From Gemmatimonadota bacterium (GTDB lineage: Bacteria; Latescibacterota; UBA2968; UBA8231), in NCBI GenBank assembly GCA_026706505.1, contig JAPOYQ010000662.1, positions 1-6,358 of the forward strand: DNA of 6,358 nt, read 5' to 3'. The translations under genes and the position numbers were made by a program. A model generated the notes under the pieces. The model saw nothing but the letters and a program-made list of their open reading frames with translations, had not been told where the DNA came from and searched no databases. Positions 1-6,358 of this stretch are shown here, piece by piece (position 1 is the stretch's first letter; the number at the start of each line of letters is the position of its first letter).

Positions 1-552
1 CGCAAAGAAGGGCCCTATCTCAAACAGTGCCCAAAACAGATTGTCATTCACCGAGACGGACGTGCTTGGCCATCGGAAATTGAAGGGATAGAAGAAGCGT
101 GCCAACAGCTTGCTGTAGAGGGTTATCTCGACGAAGACTGGCAACTCTCAGTCATTGAGATCGCCAAGTCCGCGCCAGCACCGCTGCGATTGTTCGATGT
201 GAAGCCGTCAAGGAGAGGACAAGGAATCTATGTAGAGAATCCGAGGGTTGGTAGTTGGGTACAGACTTCTCCAAATGAGGGCTACATCTGCACCACTGGG
301 CGTCCCTTCCGAATTCTGGGGACGTCCAATCCGTTACACATCCGGAGGATAGCTGGTGAGATGTCCATCGAACACTGCCTGTCAGATGTTTTTTCGCTTA
401 GTTGCCTGACGTGGACTCGGCCAGAAGGCGCGATGCGTCTGCCGATTTCGATCAAACTTTGTGATCGAAGTCTATTCGATGAAGCCGCGGAGTACGATCA
501 AGACGCCATCAAATTTGAAAATGCCCATCTTCAGGAGGAGGTAGCATCATGA
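1..552 (+). CDS. ago: Prokaryotic Argonaute, C-terminal part of PIWI domain (5' end outside window)
   Basis: The frame is open from base 1 to the stop at 550-552 and gives 183 residues, so the gene begins upstream. Argonautes use a short nucleic acid guide to bind, and often cut, a complementary strand; the PIWI domain is the RNase H-like nuclease. Visible PIWI hallmarks, in order: IHRDGR at residues 16-21, whose D19 (bases 55-57) is the third catalytic acid; VIEIAKS at about 50-56; CTTGRPF and GTSNPLHI at about 97-114; and RLPISIKLCDR at about 146-156, whose D155 (463-465) is the fourth catalytic position. The order matches Thermus thermophilus Ago (LLLRDGR, GTPRPLRV, RLPAPLHLADR), recalled from memory. 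Both visible acids are kept, which favours an active, long-A-like protein, but D1, the glutamate finger, MID, PAZ and N domains are not in view. The C-terminus (EEVAS) is polar, unlike the aromatic/hydrophobic end of many pAgos. Family assignment is strong; the subclass is inferred. Confidence 0.9.
   Translation, partial: RKEGPYLKQCPKQIVIHRDGRAWPSEIEGIEEACQQLAVEGYLDEDWQLSVIEIAKSAPAPLRLFDVKPSRRGQGIYVENPRVGSWVQTSPNEGYICTTGRPFRILGTSNPLHIRRIAGEMSIEHCLSDVFSLSCLTWTRPEGAMRLPISIKLCDRSLFDEAAEYDQDAIKFENAHLQEEVAS
533..541 (+). promoter_or_regulatory. Shine-Dalgarno site for the small helical protein
   Basis: AGGAGGAGG lies at the 3' end of the Argonaute gene, 7 nt before the ATG at 549. It is a near-perfect ribosome binding site and fixes that start, even though the two reading frames overlap. 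Confidence 0.8.
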
Positions 553-920
553 GTGATTTGAGTTTGCTGAGGGGGGTTTACTCCGATGTCGAGGCTTATG
601 GCGTACTAATCGACAAAGTAATTGAACGGCTGGGACATGGAAGGACCGGTCCGCCCGATCCAGATCAGAAGAAGCTCGGGCAGCTTCTCATTGATGCCAG
701 CGATCAGGGCCTCGGATCGGAATCTCTTGAGGCACTGATCTTGGACAGTTTGCTCCGTTCAAACACCGGCGAACCCTTCGCAGGTCTAGATTTGAAGCAA
801 CTTGGCGAGCATCTCCTCAGCGGCCAAGTCGATGCTAGCTATCATAGACAGCTAGAGACGCTTGCCCAGAGACTGGAACAGGAACGGGCGGAGATAGCCC
901 GCCGACTCCGGAGACGTTGA
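549..920 (+). CDS. Small all-helical protein of the Argonaute operon, function unknown
   Basis: The protein is 123 residues. The start overlaps the Argonaute stop by 4 nt (ATGA), and a strong ribosome binding site precedes it. I do not recognise a named family. The composition suggests an entirely alpha-helical cytosolic protein with no signal peptide, membrane segment or cysteine. Helices are likely at about 4-28 and 40-70. A GEPFAGLD turn at about 74-81 is followed by a highly charged Glu/Arg helix from about 96 to the end, which finishes in RRLRRR and could form a coiled coil or touch nucleic acid. Its place between the Argonaute and the protease, with overlaps on both sides, suggests an adaptor, an inhibitor of one partner, or a protease substrate. 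These roles are inference. The reading frame itself is well supported by the coupling on both sides. Confidence 0.8.
   Translation: MSDLSLLRGVYSDVEAYGVLIDKVIERLGHGRTGPPDPDQKKLGQLLIDASDQGLGSESLEALILDSLLRSNTGEPFAGLDLKQLGEHLLSGQVDASYHRQLETLAQRLEQERAEIARRLRRR
910..913 (+). promoter_or_regulatory. Shine-Dalgarno site deciding the metalloprotease start
   Basis: GGAG stands 6 nt before the ATG at 920 but only 3 nt before the alternative TTG at 917. This spacing favours ATG 920, which overlaps the upstream TGA by 1 nt (TGATG). Confidence 0.6.
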
Positions 921-2068
921 TGACCGAAGCCTACCTTGTTGGGTCAATCGGCCAATCGCTGGAGCGAATACGGCAACTGCGCCAAATAGTACAGGGACAG
1001 TATGAGAGGGAATACGACGGCTTGCGCCAAATATGTTTGATGCATCTCGACTCCGCACAGGTAGCCCTTCAATGCCTCGCTGAGGAGACGGTCGTCGATA
1101 CAGCACTACAGACCCCTCGACGTGTGAGAGAATTCACACGCATTGTGGGACAGCTCGAAACTGTTGAAAACGTTGGTGCTTTCGCCCTCAGCAGAGTAAG
1201 CCAAGACGATGACTTTCTCAACCGTCTGATCACGGACGTTTGCAGCGAAATCAATTACCGCCTGATTCCTCCAGTCGTCAGTCATATATCTCAGGACTAT
1301 TTCCATGTATACCTCGACTTCAATCTCCTCTGTCTGCCTTTGATGGAGAGTAGGTTTCTCCTGCATCTACCCGATATATATCACGAACTCTGTCATCTAT
1401 TTCATCGGGAGCAGAATGACGATTTGCCGATACTTGAGGAGTATCATGCTGCTTACGAGCGGAGCTTGTTTGAGGTGGTAAGGCACTTTCGCGACGGGAT
1501 CGTAGCTGCCGAGCGCGTAAGCAAACCAGCAGGCAAGATTTACCAACTCCAACTATGGCGCACCTGTTGGGTCAAATTTTGGATGCAGGAATTCTTCTGC
1601 GACCTGTTTGGCGTAATGGTGGCGGGACCGGCCTTTGCTTGGTCTCACTATCACCTTTGCGTCAAACGCGGCGGTGATCCCTTTGAGACCCCTTTGAGAT
1701 TCGTGTCAACGCATCCGGCAGATGATGCACGGATGCGTGCGGTGCTGATGATGCTGGCAGCGACCGGCTTCGATACGGAGGTGAAACGGATCGAAAAGGC
1801 TTGGCAGGATTTCGTTAAGGTTATGGGTTACAATCTAGAGCCTGAATACCGGCAGTGTTACCCAGAGAATTTGCTTTCTGAAATCGTATCAATGGCGCAG
1901 GAAGGCATCGAAGGGACTGGTGTGCGGACGGCAAAGCCGGATGCGCTAACGCGGATTGTCTGTCTTCTCAACTCCGCATGGCAAGAATTTTGGCGGGTGC
2001 CAAAAGACTATCAAGATTGGGAAAAGGTGCAACTTGAAACCTTACGTTCAGCTACAGGACCTTCTTAG
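920..2068 (+). CDS. Cytosolic HExxH zinc metalloprotease (gluzincin, M48-like motifs) of the Argonaute operon
   Basis: The protein is 382 residues when read from ATG 920. HELCH at 155-159 supplies two histidine zinc ligands and the catalytic E156. EFFCD at 224-228 fits the gluzincin ExxxD pattern, with E224 as the likely third ligand. THP at 264-266, followed by R271 and R273, resembles the tHPp...R element downstream of the ligand in M48 peptidases. The order HExxH, ExxxD, HP...R is convincing for an active peptidase fold. Unlike HtpX or Ste24 I see no transmembrane segments and no signal peptide, so it should be cytosolic. Residues 1-140 are mostly helical and could be a sensor or partner-binding part; about 285-382 is a helical tail rich in Trp and Glu. 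Its 1-nt overlap with the preceding gene places it in the Argonaute operon. The likely role is a defence effector or a maturation protease. The peptidase call is confident; target and exact family are unknown. Confidence 0.82.
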   Translation: MTEAYLVGSIGQSLERIRQLRQIVQGQYEREYDGLRQICLMHLDSAQVALQCLAEETVVDTALQTPRRVREFTRIVGQLETVENVGAFALSRVSQDDDFLNRLITDVCSEINYRLIPPVVSHISQDYFHVYLDFNLLCLPLMESRFLLHLPDIYHELCHLFHREQNDDLPILEEYHAAYERSLFEVVRHFRDGIVAAERVSKPAGKIYQLQLWRTCWVKFWMQEFFCDLFGVMVAGPAFAWSHYHLCVKRGGDPFETPLRFVSTHPADDARMRAVLMMLAATGFDTEVKRIEKAWQDFVKVMGYNLEPEYRQCYPENLLSEIVSMAQEGIEGTGVRTAKPDALTRIVCLLNSAWQEFWRVPKDYQDWEKVQLETLRSATGPS

Positions 2069-2095
2069 AGGACAGTTGGCCCTCTCAAATAGCCA

Positions 2096-2137
2096 GTCGC
2101 CGCCGACCCAACTAAAAAAGCTTAGGCCGACGGCGAC
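2096..2137 (-). terminator. Imperfect hairpin between converging genes; possible 3'-end structure of the M16 transcript
   Basis: Arms 2096-2108 and 2125-2137 pair over 13 positions around a 16-nt loop. In plus-strand RNA two positions are C-A mismatches. In minus-strand RNA the same two become G-U pairs, so all 13 positions pair. It starts about 33 nt past the stop of the M16 gene. No U tract follows it on either strand, so it is not a standard intrinsic terminator. It may instead protect the 3' end or act with Rho. The remaining intergenic bases (2069-2095 and 2138-2170) hold nothing else I can support. Confidence 0.4.
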
Positions 2138-2170
2138 ATATATAATGGCAACATACGATTCCCCGTAGCG

Positions 2171-5038
2171 CTACTCTTCTCCCGCCTCGCCCCCCTCCTC
2201 CTCCGGATAGAGCACCACCCGCACATAGCGGTCCATGTTGAAATACTTCTGCGCTGACTGCTGCACTGCATCCACCGTCAGCGAATCGACCAACGCTGGA
2301 TACTGAGTCAGCAGCCGTGGATCGACCCCGTTGAAGTCGAGCGATGCCAGAGACCCGACCCAGAAGCTGTTTTCCTTGAGGTCTGTCTCGCGCTGGCGCT
2401 TGCGCATTTCCTTGACCTTATCGACGTAGAGGTCGGTGGTGCCGACGGTTTTTAGGCTGTCGATCTGCTCAAAGATTACTTGCGTCAGTTCTTCGACGCG
2501 ATCGGGATCGCTGCCGAAGGAGATGGAGATGCGGTACTCCTCGTCCGGGTAGTGCGAGCCGCTGCTGCTGACCCATACCCCATAGGTGCCGCCCAAGTCC
2601 TCGCGCAACACCTCGCGCAGCTTGATTTCCAGCACGGAGGTCATGGCCCTCAGTTCGAGGTTGTTTTTCCAGCCATCGTATTCAAAGGGGCCGGTGAAAA
2701 TCATCTGTGATCGGCTCTTGGGTTCAATACCGCGATAGACCGCCTTGTCGATCACGCCCTCCGGGGGCTCGATGCCGACGTCGCGCCAAGTCTCCTCCCG
2801 TCCCGTGGTCGGCAAGCCGCCCAAATAAGTGCGCACCAGCGGCTCTATACCTTCGAGGGTGAAGTTGCCGACGAAGAAAAAGGAGAAGTCGCTGGCGTCG
2901 GCAAAGCGATCTTGGTACACGGCCATAGACGTGGCCAAATCCATCTCGTCGAGCAACTCCAGCGACCAGGGGCGCGCCCGGTGGTGGTACTGCGCCATGG
3001 TGACCGAAATGGTGTCGCTGAAAGCTGTCTCTGGGCGCGCGCTGCGATTTTGGATGGAGCCTCTCATAAGTGTCTGATAGGCTTGGAAGGCCGTGCTATC
3101 CTGTCGCGGCGCGGTAAAGAAGGCGTAGATCAGCTCGAACATGGTCTGAATATCTTCGGGCGAGGCCGAGCCAGAAACGCCCTCCTGCAAGCTGCTGATC
3201 CACGGCGATACCCGCACCACTTTGCCGGCCAGTTTCTTCTCTAGTTCGATCTTGTTAAACGGCCCCACGCCGCCCTCGCTCACCACTGAGGTCGCCGTCG
3301 AAGCTGCCACGTAGTCGGCGTCGGGGATCAGCGAGTGCCCGCCGGGGCTATAGGCTTGGAAGAGGATCTCATCGTTTTTGAAGTCCGTCGGCTTCAAGCA
3401 CACGCGGATGCCGTTGGAGAGCGTCCACCAAGTCACGCCGATATCGGGGATTTCGCTGCGTTCGACGATGTCAGCCGGGGCTGGCATTTGCGCCACGAGC
3501 GGCTCGTCGGATACCTCGTCGGCGTACGGCGCGATCTCCTGCTGCGCCGCCTTGGCGAAGATCGCCAGCAGATCTTGCTCGGTGGGAACGGCAATGCCCT
3601 CTTGCTCAGGTGCCTCCACGGTGATTACCCGGTTTTTTTCGCTCGTCCACTCGCTGGCCAGCGCATTGACCTCCTCTAGTGCAATGCCAGGGACCAGTTC
3701 TTGGTAGAGTTCGTACTCCTTGGCAATGCCGGGGATGGCTTCGTCAGTCAGCAGGTGGCGCACGTATTCGGAGGCAAAACCGCTCGACTGTTGTTTGTCG
3801 CGCTCGCGGTAGGACTGCTCCATGCTGCGCAGCATTTCCTTTTTCTCGCGCGCTAGCTCAGAAGCAGTAAAGCCGTGTTCCCGCACTCTCGCTGCTTCAA
3901 TTAGCAGGGCCTCAAGCCCGGCGTCGAAACCGTTGTTTTGCACCGCAGCGCCGAGGATGAAAAACTCCTTGGAGCGCAGCCAACGCCCTTGGCCCGAGTA
4001 AGCCCCTAAAAAGGGCGGCTCGGGGAGCTTGGTCAGTTCGTGCAGACGCTGGTTTAACATCTGGTGATAGAGGGCCTCAATCAGCGAGCGGCGGTAGGTG
4101 CTCACCGTCCCTTGGGGCCGCACGTCCATTTTGTAGTAGATGCTGACGCTGTTGTATGTAGCTTCTGGGTCGGTGGTAATGGCGAAGAGCGTCTCTTCGT
4201 GGTCGGGCACGGGGAACACCGTGCGTTCGGGGGGATTTTCTGCCACGGGGATGCGTGCAAAATACTCCTGCACCAGTGCCTCTACCTCCGCTGGCTCAAT
4301 GTCGCCGACGGCCACAAAACCCATTAGATCGGGCCGGTACCAAGTGCGGTAAAAGCGGCGCAGATCTTCGTGCTGAAAGGTATCGAGCACGGCCTTCTGG
4401 CCGATGGGCAGGCGCACGGCGTAGCGCGAATCCTTCAGGAGAATGGGTATTTGCTCGTCGAACATGCGCTGCTGAGCGCCACGCCGCAGCCGCCACTCTT
4501 CGACGACCACGCCCCTTTCCTTGTCGATTTCCTCGGACTCAAAGCTTATCTGGTGCGCCCAGTCCTCCAAGATTTGGAAGGCCGTTTCCACCACTTCGGT
4601 GCTATCGGTGGGCACGGTCAGCATGTACACGGTCTCGTCGAAGCTGGTATAGGCATTGAGATCCGGCCCAAAGCGCATGCCGATTAGCTCCAGATAATCC
4701 ACCAACTCCTGCTTGGCGAAGTTTTTGGTGCCATTGAAGGCCATGTGCTCGGCAAAGTGCGCCAGCCCCTGTTGGTTTTCGTCCTCCAACACCGAGCCGG
4801 CATCGACCACCAGCCGCAGCTCGACTCGGTTCTCGGGCTTTTGGTTTTTGCGGATGACATAGCGCAAGCCGTTGTCTAGCTGGCCGACGGCCACCAGCGA
4901 GTCAATGGGCAGCTTTGGATCCTCTAGCTTCTCGGTCGTCTCCTCCATCGCCGCCTGTTGCACGGTCGTCGGCGACGTGCTGACGCAGGCGTACAGTAGT
5001 ACTGGCAGCACAGCGAACAGCAGTAAAACTCGTCTCAT
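2171..5038 (-). CDS. M16 family zinc metallopeptidase, two-repeat pitrilysin/PqqL-like lipoprotein
   Basis: The protein is 955 residues when started at 5038, a typical length for one-chain bacterial M16 enzymes. These are clam-shaped peptidases that cut short peptides. The start was chosen because MRRVLLLFAVLPVLLYAC is a lipoprotein signal with lipobox LYAC (Cys18) and an AGGAG lies 6 nt upstream. The in-frame ATG at 5080 would add 14 polar residues before the signal. HFAEH at 94-98 is the inverted zinc motif HxxEH, with E97 as catalytic base. ERGVVVEEW at 174-182 holds the further acids, E181 being the likely third ligand. A first M16_C domain spans about 225-410. The second half (about 535-690 and 700-880) repeats the fold without HxxEH, as expected for the inactive half, and keeps GGTYGV at about 816. 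It should sit in the periplasm on a lipid anchor. The tail ends in an acidic Glu/Gly stretch. Substrate unknown. Confidence 0.93.
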   Translation of the reverse strand: MRRVLLLFAVLPVLLYACVSTSPTTVQQAAMEETTEKLEDPKLPIDSLVAVGQLDNGLRYVIRKNQKPENRVELRLVVDAGSVLEDENQQGLAHFAEHMAFNGTKNFAKQELVDYLELIGMRFGPDLNAYTSFDETVYMLTVPTDSTEVVETAFQILEDWAHQISFESEEIDKERGVVVEEWRLRRGAQQRMFDEQIPILLKDSRYAVRLPIGQKAVLDTFQHEDLRRFYRTWYRPDLMGFVAVGDIEPAEVEALVQEYFARIPVAENPPERTVFPVPDHEETLFAITTDPEATYNSVSIYYKMDVRPQGTVSTYRRSLIEALYHQMLNQRLHELTKLPEPPFLGAYSGQGRWLRSKEFFILGAAVQNNGFDAGLEALLIEAARVREHGFTASELAREKKEMLRSMEQSYRERDKQQSSGFASEYVRHLLTDEAIPGIAKEYELYQELVPGIALEEVNALASEWTSEKNRVITVEAPEQEGIAVPTEQDLLAIFAKAAQQEIAPYADEVSDEPLVAQMPAPADIVERSEIPDIGVTWWTLSNGIRVCLKPTDFKNDEILFQAYSPGGHSLIPDADYVAASTATSVVSEGGVGPFNKIELEKKLAGKVVRVSPWISSLQEGVSGSASPEDIQTMFELIYAFFTAPRQDSTAFQAYQTLMRGSIQNRSARPETAFSDTISVTMAQYHHRARPWSLELLDEMDLATSMAVYQDRFADASDFSFFFVGNFTLEGIEPLVRTYLGGLPTTGREETWRDVGIEPPEGVIDKAVYRGIEPKSRSQMIFTGPFEYDGWKNNLELRAMTSVLEIKLREVLREDLGGTYGVWVSSSGSHYPDEEYRISISFGSDPDRVEELTQVIFEQIDSLKTVGTTDLYVDKVKEMRKRQRETDLKENSFWVGSLASLDFNGVDPRLLTQYPALVDSLTVDAVQQSAQKYFNMDRYVRVVLYPEEEGGEAGEE

Positions 5039-5044
5039 TGATGA

Positions 5045-5049
5045 CTCCT
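5045..5049 (-). promoter_or_regulatory. Shine-Dalgarno site of the M16 lipoprotein gene
   Basis: Read on the minus strand this is AGGAG, 6 nt before the ATG at 5038. It decides between that start and the longer in-frame start at 5080, which has no comparable site. Confidence 0.75.
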
Positions 5050-5052
5050 GTT

Positions 5053-5086
5053 TTGATTGGTCAATAGCCGGTTGATCCATTCAACC
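5053..5086. repeat. Two adjacent palindromes in the M16 gene leader
   Basis: TTGA-N4-TCAA lies at 5053-5064. GGTTGA-N5-TCAACC lies at 5070-5086 and contains TTGA-N5-TCAA at 5072-5084. Their centres are about 19-20 nt apart, close to two helical turns. They fall between the candidate promoter and the ribosome binding site, so they could be a paired operator or a small leader hairpin. The function is inferred from position only. Confidence 0.4.
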
Positions 5087-5099
5087 AGCGGTCTGTTAT

Positions 5100-5128
5100 A
5101 TAATAGAAATATCTCTGTGATTTGTCTC
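5100..5128 (-). promoter_or_regulatory. Candidate sigma70-type promoter of the M16 gene
   Basis: On the minus strand, TATTAT (5100-5105, 5 of 6 matches to TATAAT) follows GAGACA (5123-5128, 4 of 6 to TTGACA) with a 17-nt spacer. The -35 box overlaps the kinase stop codon. The predicted transcript would start near 5093 and carry a leader of about 55 nt. It stands out against the GC-rich surroundings, but its activity is unproven. Confidence 0.4.
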
Positions 5129-6358
5129 ATTGACGCTTGATACTGCCGAATGTTTCACGATTGGAGGCCACTGGAAACGCTGCACTGGCCTCGGCAATGG
5201 AGCCAAACGCGCCGTCAGCCACAGCGGCACACAACGCGGCACCGACGGCGGCCTCTTCGCCGTGTGCCCCTATGTGCAGCGGCATAGCGAACTCCGCTTC
5301 CAGCGCCGCTCGCAGTACGGGATTTAGCTTGATGCCGTTGCCTGCGCCAACCAGCTTGGAGCGCGCGCCACCGCCCAGTAGGATGGCCTCGCGATACGAG
5401 TCGGCCAACTCGACGGCCATGCCTTCCAACAGCGCGCGCGTTAGATGCCCGGCCGTCAGCGTCGCAGTAGTTAGCTCGCGGAAGGCGGCTTTGGCGCGCG
5501 GTCTGCTGCGTGACCCGGAAAACAGCGGGTCGGCGCGCACGCCCTCGGCACCGGCCGGTACGTCAGCCGCTAATGATACGAGCCGCTCGTAGAGGGCCTC
5601 GCTGTCGGGTTGGACATCGGCGAGGGTTTGGATGGCGTCGGCGAAGAAATCGCGCAGCGTCCTGAACGTCCGCCCGCCGACGGCCCCCACGCCCGCCAGC
5701 AGATAGCCGCGCTGGATATAGGGACGCAGTTCGAGCGAGCCGCGCGGCAATGGAGCTTCGATATGCAGGGCCGCTTGTCCGCCGGTGCCGACATTGACGG
5801 CCACGGTGTTGGCGTAATCGGTGACCGTACCGGCAAAGCTGCACTGGTGATCACCGGACGCCACGGCGACGGGCAGGCCCACTGGTACGCCGAGCTTTTG
5901 GGCCATTGCTGGGGTCAGGGGACCGGCCATGGTACAAGATTCGACCAGTTCGGGAAACAGCGACTGGTCTAGGCCGAGATCGGCGATAAGCTCGTCTGCC
6001 CAAGCTTGTTTGGTCACGTCATAGACGCCCCAGCCGAGCGCATCTGTGGGATCGACCACCGGCCGTTTGCCTACCAGCCGCGACACCACAAACTCAGGAG
6101 CCGCTGTGCCGCTGACGCCGCTGGGAAGTTGATTGTTGGCTTGCAGCCAAAACAGGTGCGGCGCGGCGTGGCCAGCCACGATAGGGCAGCCGGTATTGGC
6201 AAAGGCGGGCATTTCTCCCTCAGTGGTGATCGAACCCCCGCGCTGGGCCATGGCGTCTAAGTAGCTGTGCTGCTGGCCCGGTAGGAGTTCTTGGGCGCGC
6301 TGATCCTGCCAGGAGAAATAAGGTCCTACGACTTTGAGCGCGGCGTCGAGAAGCTGCA
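5127..6358 (-). CDS. FGGY family carbohydrate kinase, probably sedoheptulokinase-like (5' end outside window)
   Basis: The frame stays open to the window edge, so the ATG at 6251 is internal and 410 codons including the stop (409 residues) are visible. FGGY kinases move the gamma-phosphate of ATP to a sugar. Just inside the edge is WQDQRA (partial residues 16-21), the W-x-D-x-R substrate-site motif of the N-terminal domain. SGDHQCS at about 167-173 carries the catalytic aspartate D169 (5850-5852). NVGTGGQ at about 188-194 is the phosphate-binding turn, LLGGGARS at about 326-333 the adenosine motif, and EEAAVGAAL at about 367-375 the C-terminal family signature. GDxQCS and the GGG...AAVGAAL tail resemble animal sedoheptulokinase, which would feed sedoheptulose 7-phosphate to the pentose phosphate pathway; another sugar is possible. 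The DxGTT phosphate loop is not in view. The codons are GC-rich, as in the M16 gene 88 nt downstream, with no evident functional tie between them. Confidence 0.87.
   Translation of the reverse strand, partial: QLLDAALKVVGPYFSWQDQRAQELLPGQQHSYLDAMAQRGGSITTEGEMPAFANTGCPIVAGHAAPHLFWLQANNQLPSGVSGTAAPEFVVSRLVGKRPVVDPTDALGWGVYDVTKQAWADELIADLGLDQSLFPELVESCTMAGPLTPAMAQKLGVPVGLPVAVASGDHQCSFAGTVTDYANTVAVNVGTGGQAALHIEAPLPRGSLELRPYIQRGYLLAGVGAVGGRTFRTLRDFFADAIQTLADVQPDSEALYERLVSLAADVPAGAEGVRADPLFSGSRSRPRAKAAFRELTTATLTAGHLTRALLEGMAVELADSYREAILLGGGARSKLVGAGNGIKLNPVLRAALEAEFAMPLHIGAHGEEAAVGAALCAAVADGAFGSIAEASAAFPVASNRETFGSIKRQ

Noticed and set aside
190..552. A complete 120-residue gene starting with TTG at 190
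   Set aside because: The frame is open to base 1 and the upstream residues carry the PIWI motif IHRDGR, so this is an internal codon of the truncated Argonaute gene.
917..919. TTG start for the metalloprotease
   Set aside because: The Shine-Dalgarno site would be only 3 nt away; ATG 920 has a 6-nt gap.
2141..2146. Perfect TATAAT on the plus strand as a promoter
   Set aside because: There is no -35-like box at 16-18 nt upstream, and no plus-strand gene follows.
1956..2168. 70-residue frame overlapping the end of the metalloprotease gene, as a sign of a frameshifted C-terminus
   Set aside because: It shows no family features, and the metalloprotease ends normally with no slippery site or broken motif.
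2480..4687. Many plus-strand frames opposite the M16 gene
   Set aside because: They lie antisense to a clear peptidase with intact domains and have low-complexity, shadow-like composition.
5039..5080. Longer start at 5080 for the M16 peptidase
   Set aside because: It would place 14 polar residues before a typical lipoprotein signal peptide and lacks a good ribosome binding site.
5563..5854. Two minus-strand frames of 93-94 residues inside the kinase
   Set aside because: They are shadows of the GC-rich kinase frame, with Arg/Ala/Ser-rich composition and no motifs.
1..6358. CRISPR array, tRNA, rRNA or insertion sequence
   Set aside because: I found no regularly spaced direct repeats, cloverleaf, rRNA segment, transposase or terminal inverted repeats by reading both strands.

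Overview
The window covers two unrelated blocks that converge at about position 2100. The left block (1-2068, plus strand) is a tightly packed three-gene operon. It holds the 3' end of a prokaryotic Argonaute (pAgo) gene with its PIWI domain, then a small all-helical protein, then a soluble HExxH zinc metalloprotease. The genes overlap by 4 nt and by 1 nt, so they are probably translated together and act together. The operon's start, its promoter and the N-terminal part of the Argonaute lie upstream of the window.

The right block (2171-6358, minus strand) looks like ordinary chromosome. It has the 3' part of an FGGY carbohydrate kinase, most like sedoheptulokinase, followed after 88 nt by a full two-repeat M16 (pitrilysin/PqqL-type) zinc peptidase made as a lipoprotein. 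The M16 gene has a clear Shine-Dalgarno site, a candidate promoter of its own and two small palindromes in its leader. An imperfect hairpin, fully paired only in the minus-strand transcript, lies between the two converging gene ends.

The lipoprotein signal peptide and the periplasmic-type M16 peptidase suggest a Gram-negative (diderm) bacterium. Nothing here fixes the phylum. Hand counts on a few 60-nt lines give roughly 48-53% GC in the Argonaute operon and about 67% in the M16 and kinase genes, which fits a mobile defence cassette next to resident genes.

The point of most interest is the Argonaute operon. A nuclease-type PIWI domain that keeps the last two catalytic aspartates is linked to a small helical protein and a cytosolic metalloprotease. 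I do not recognise this combination as a described pAgo system. A working model, which is inference only, is guide-directed recognition of invading nucleic acid coupled to proteolysis, with the small protein as adaptor, inhibitor or substrate.
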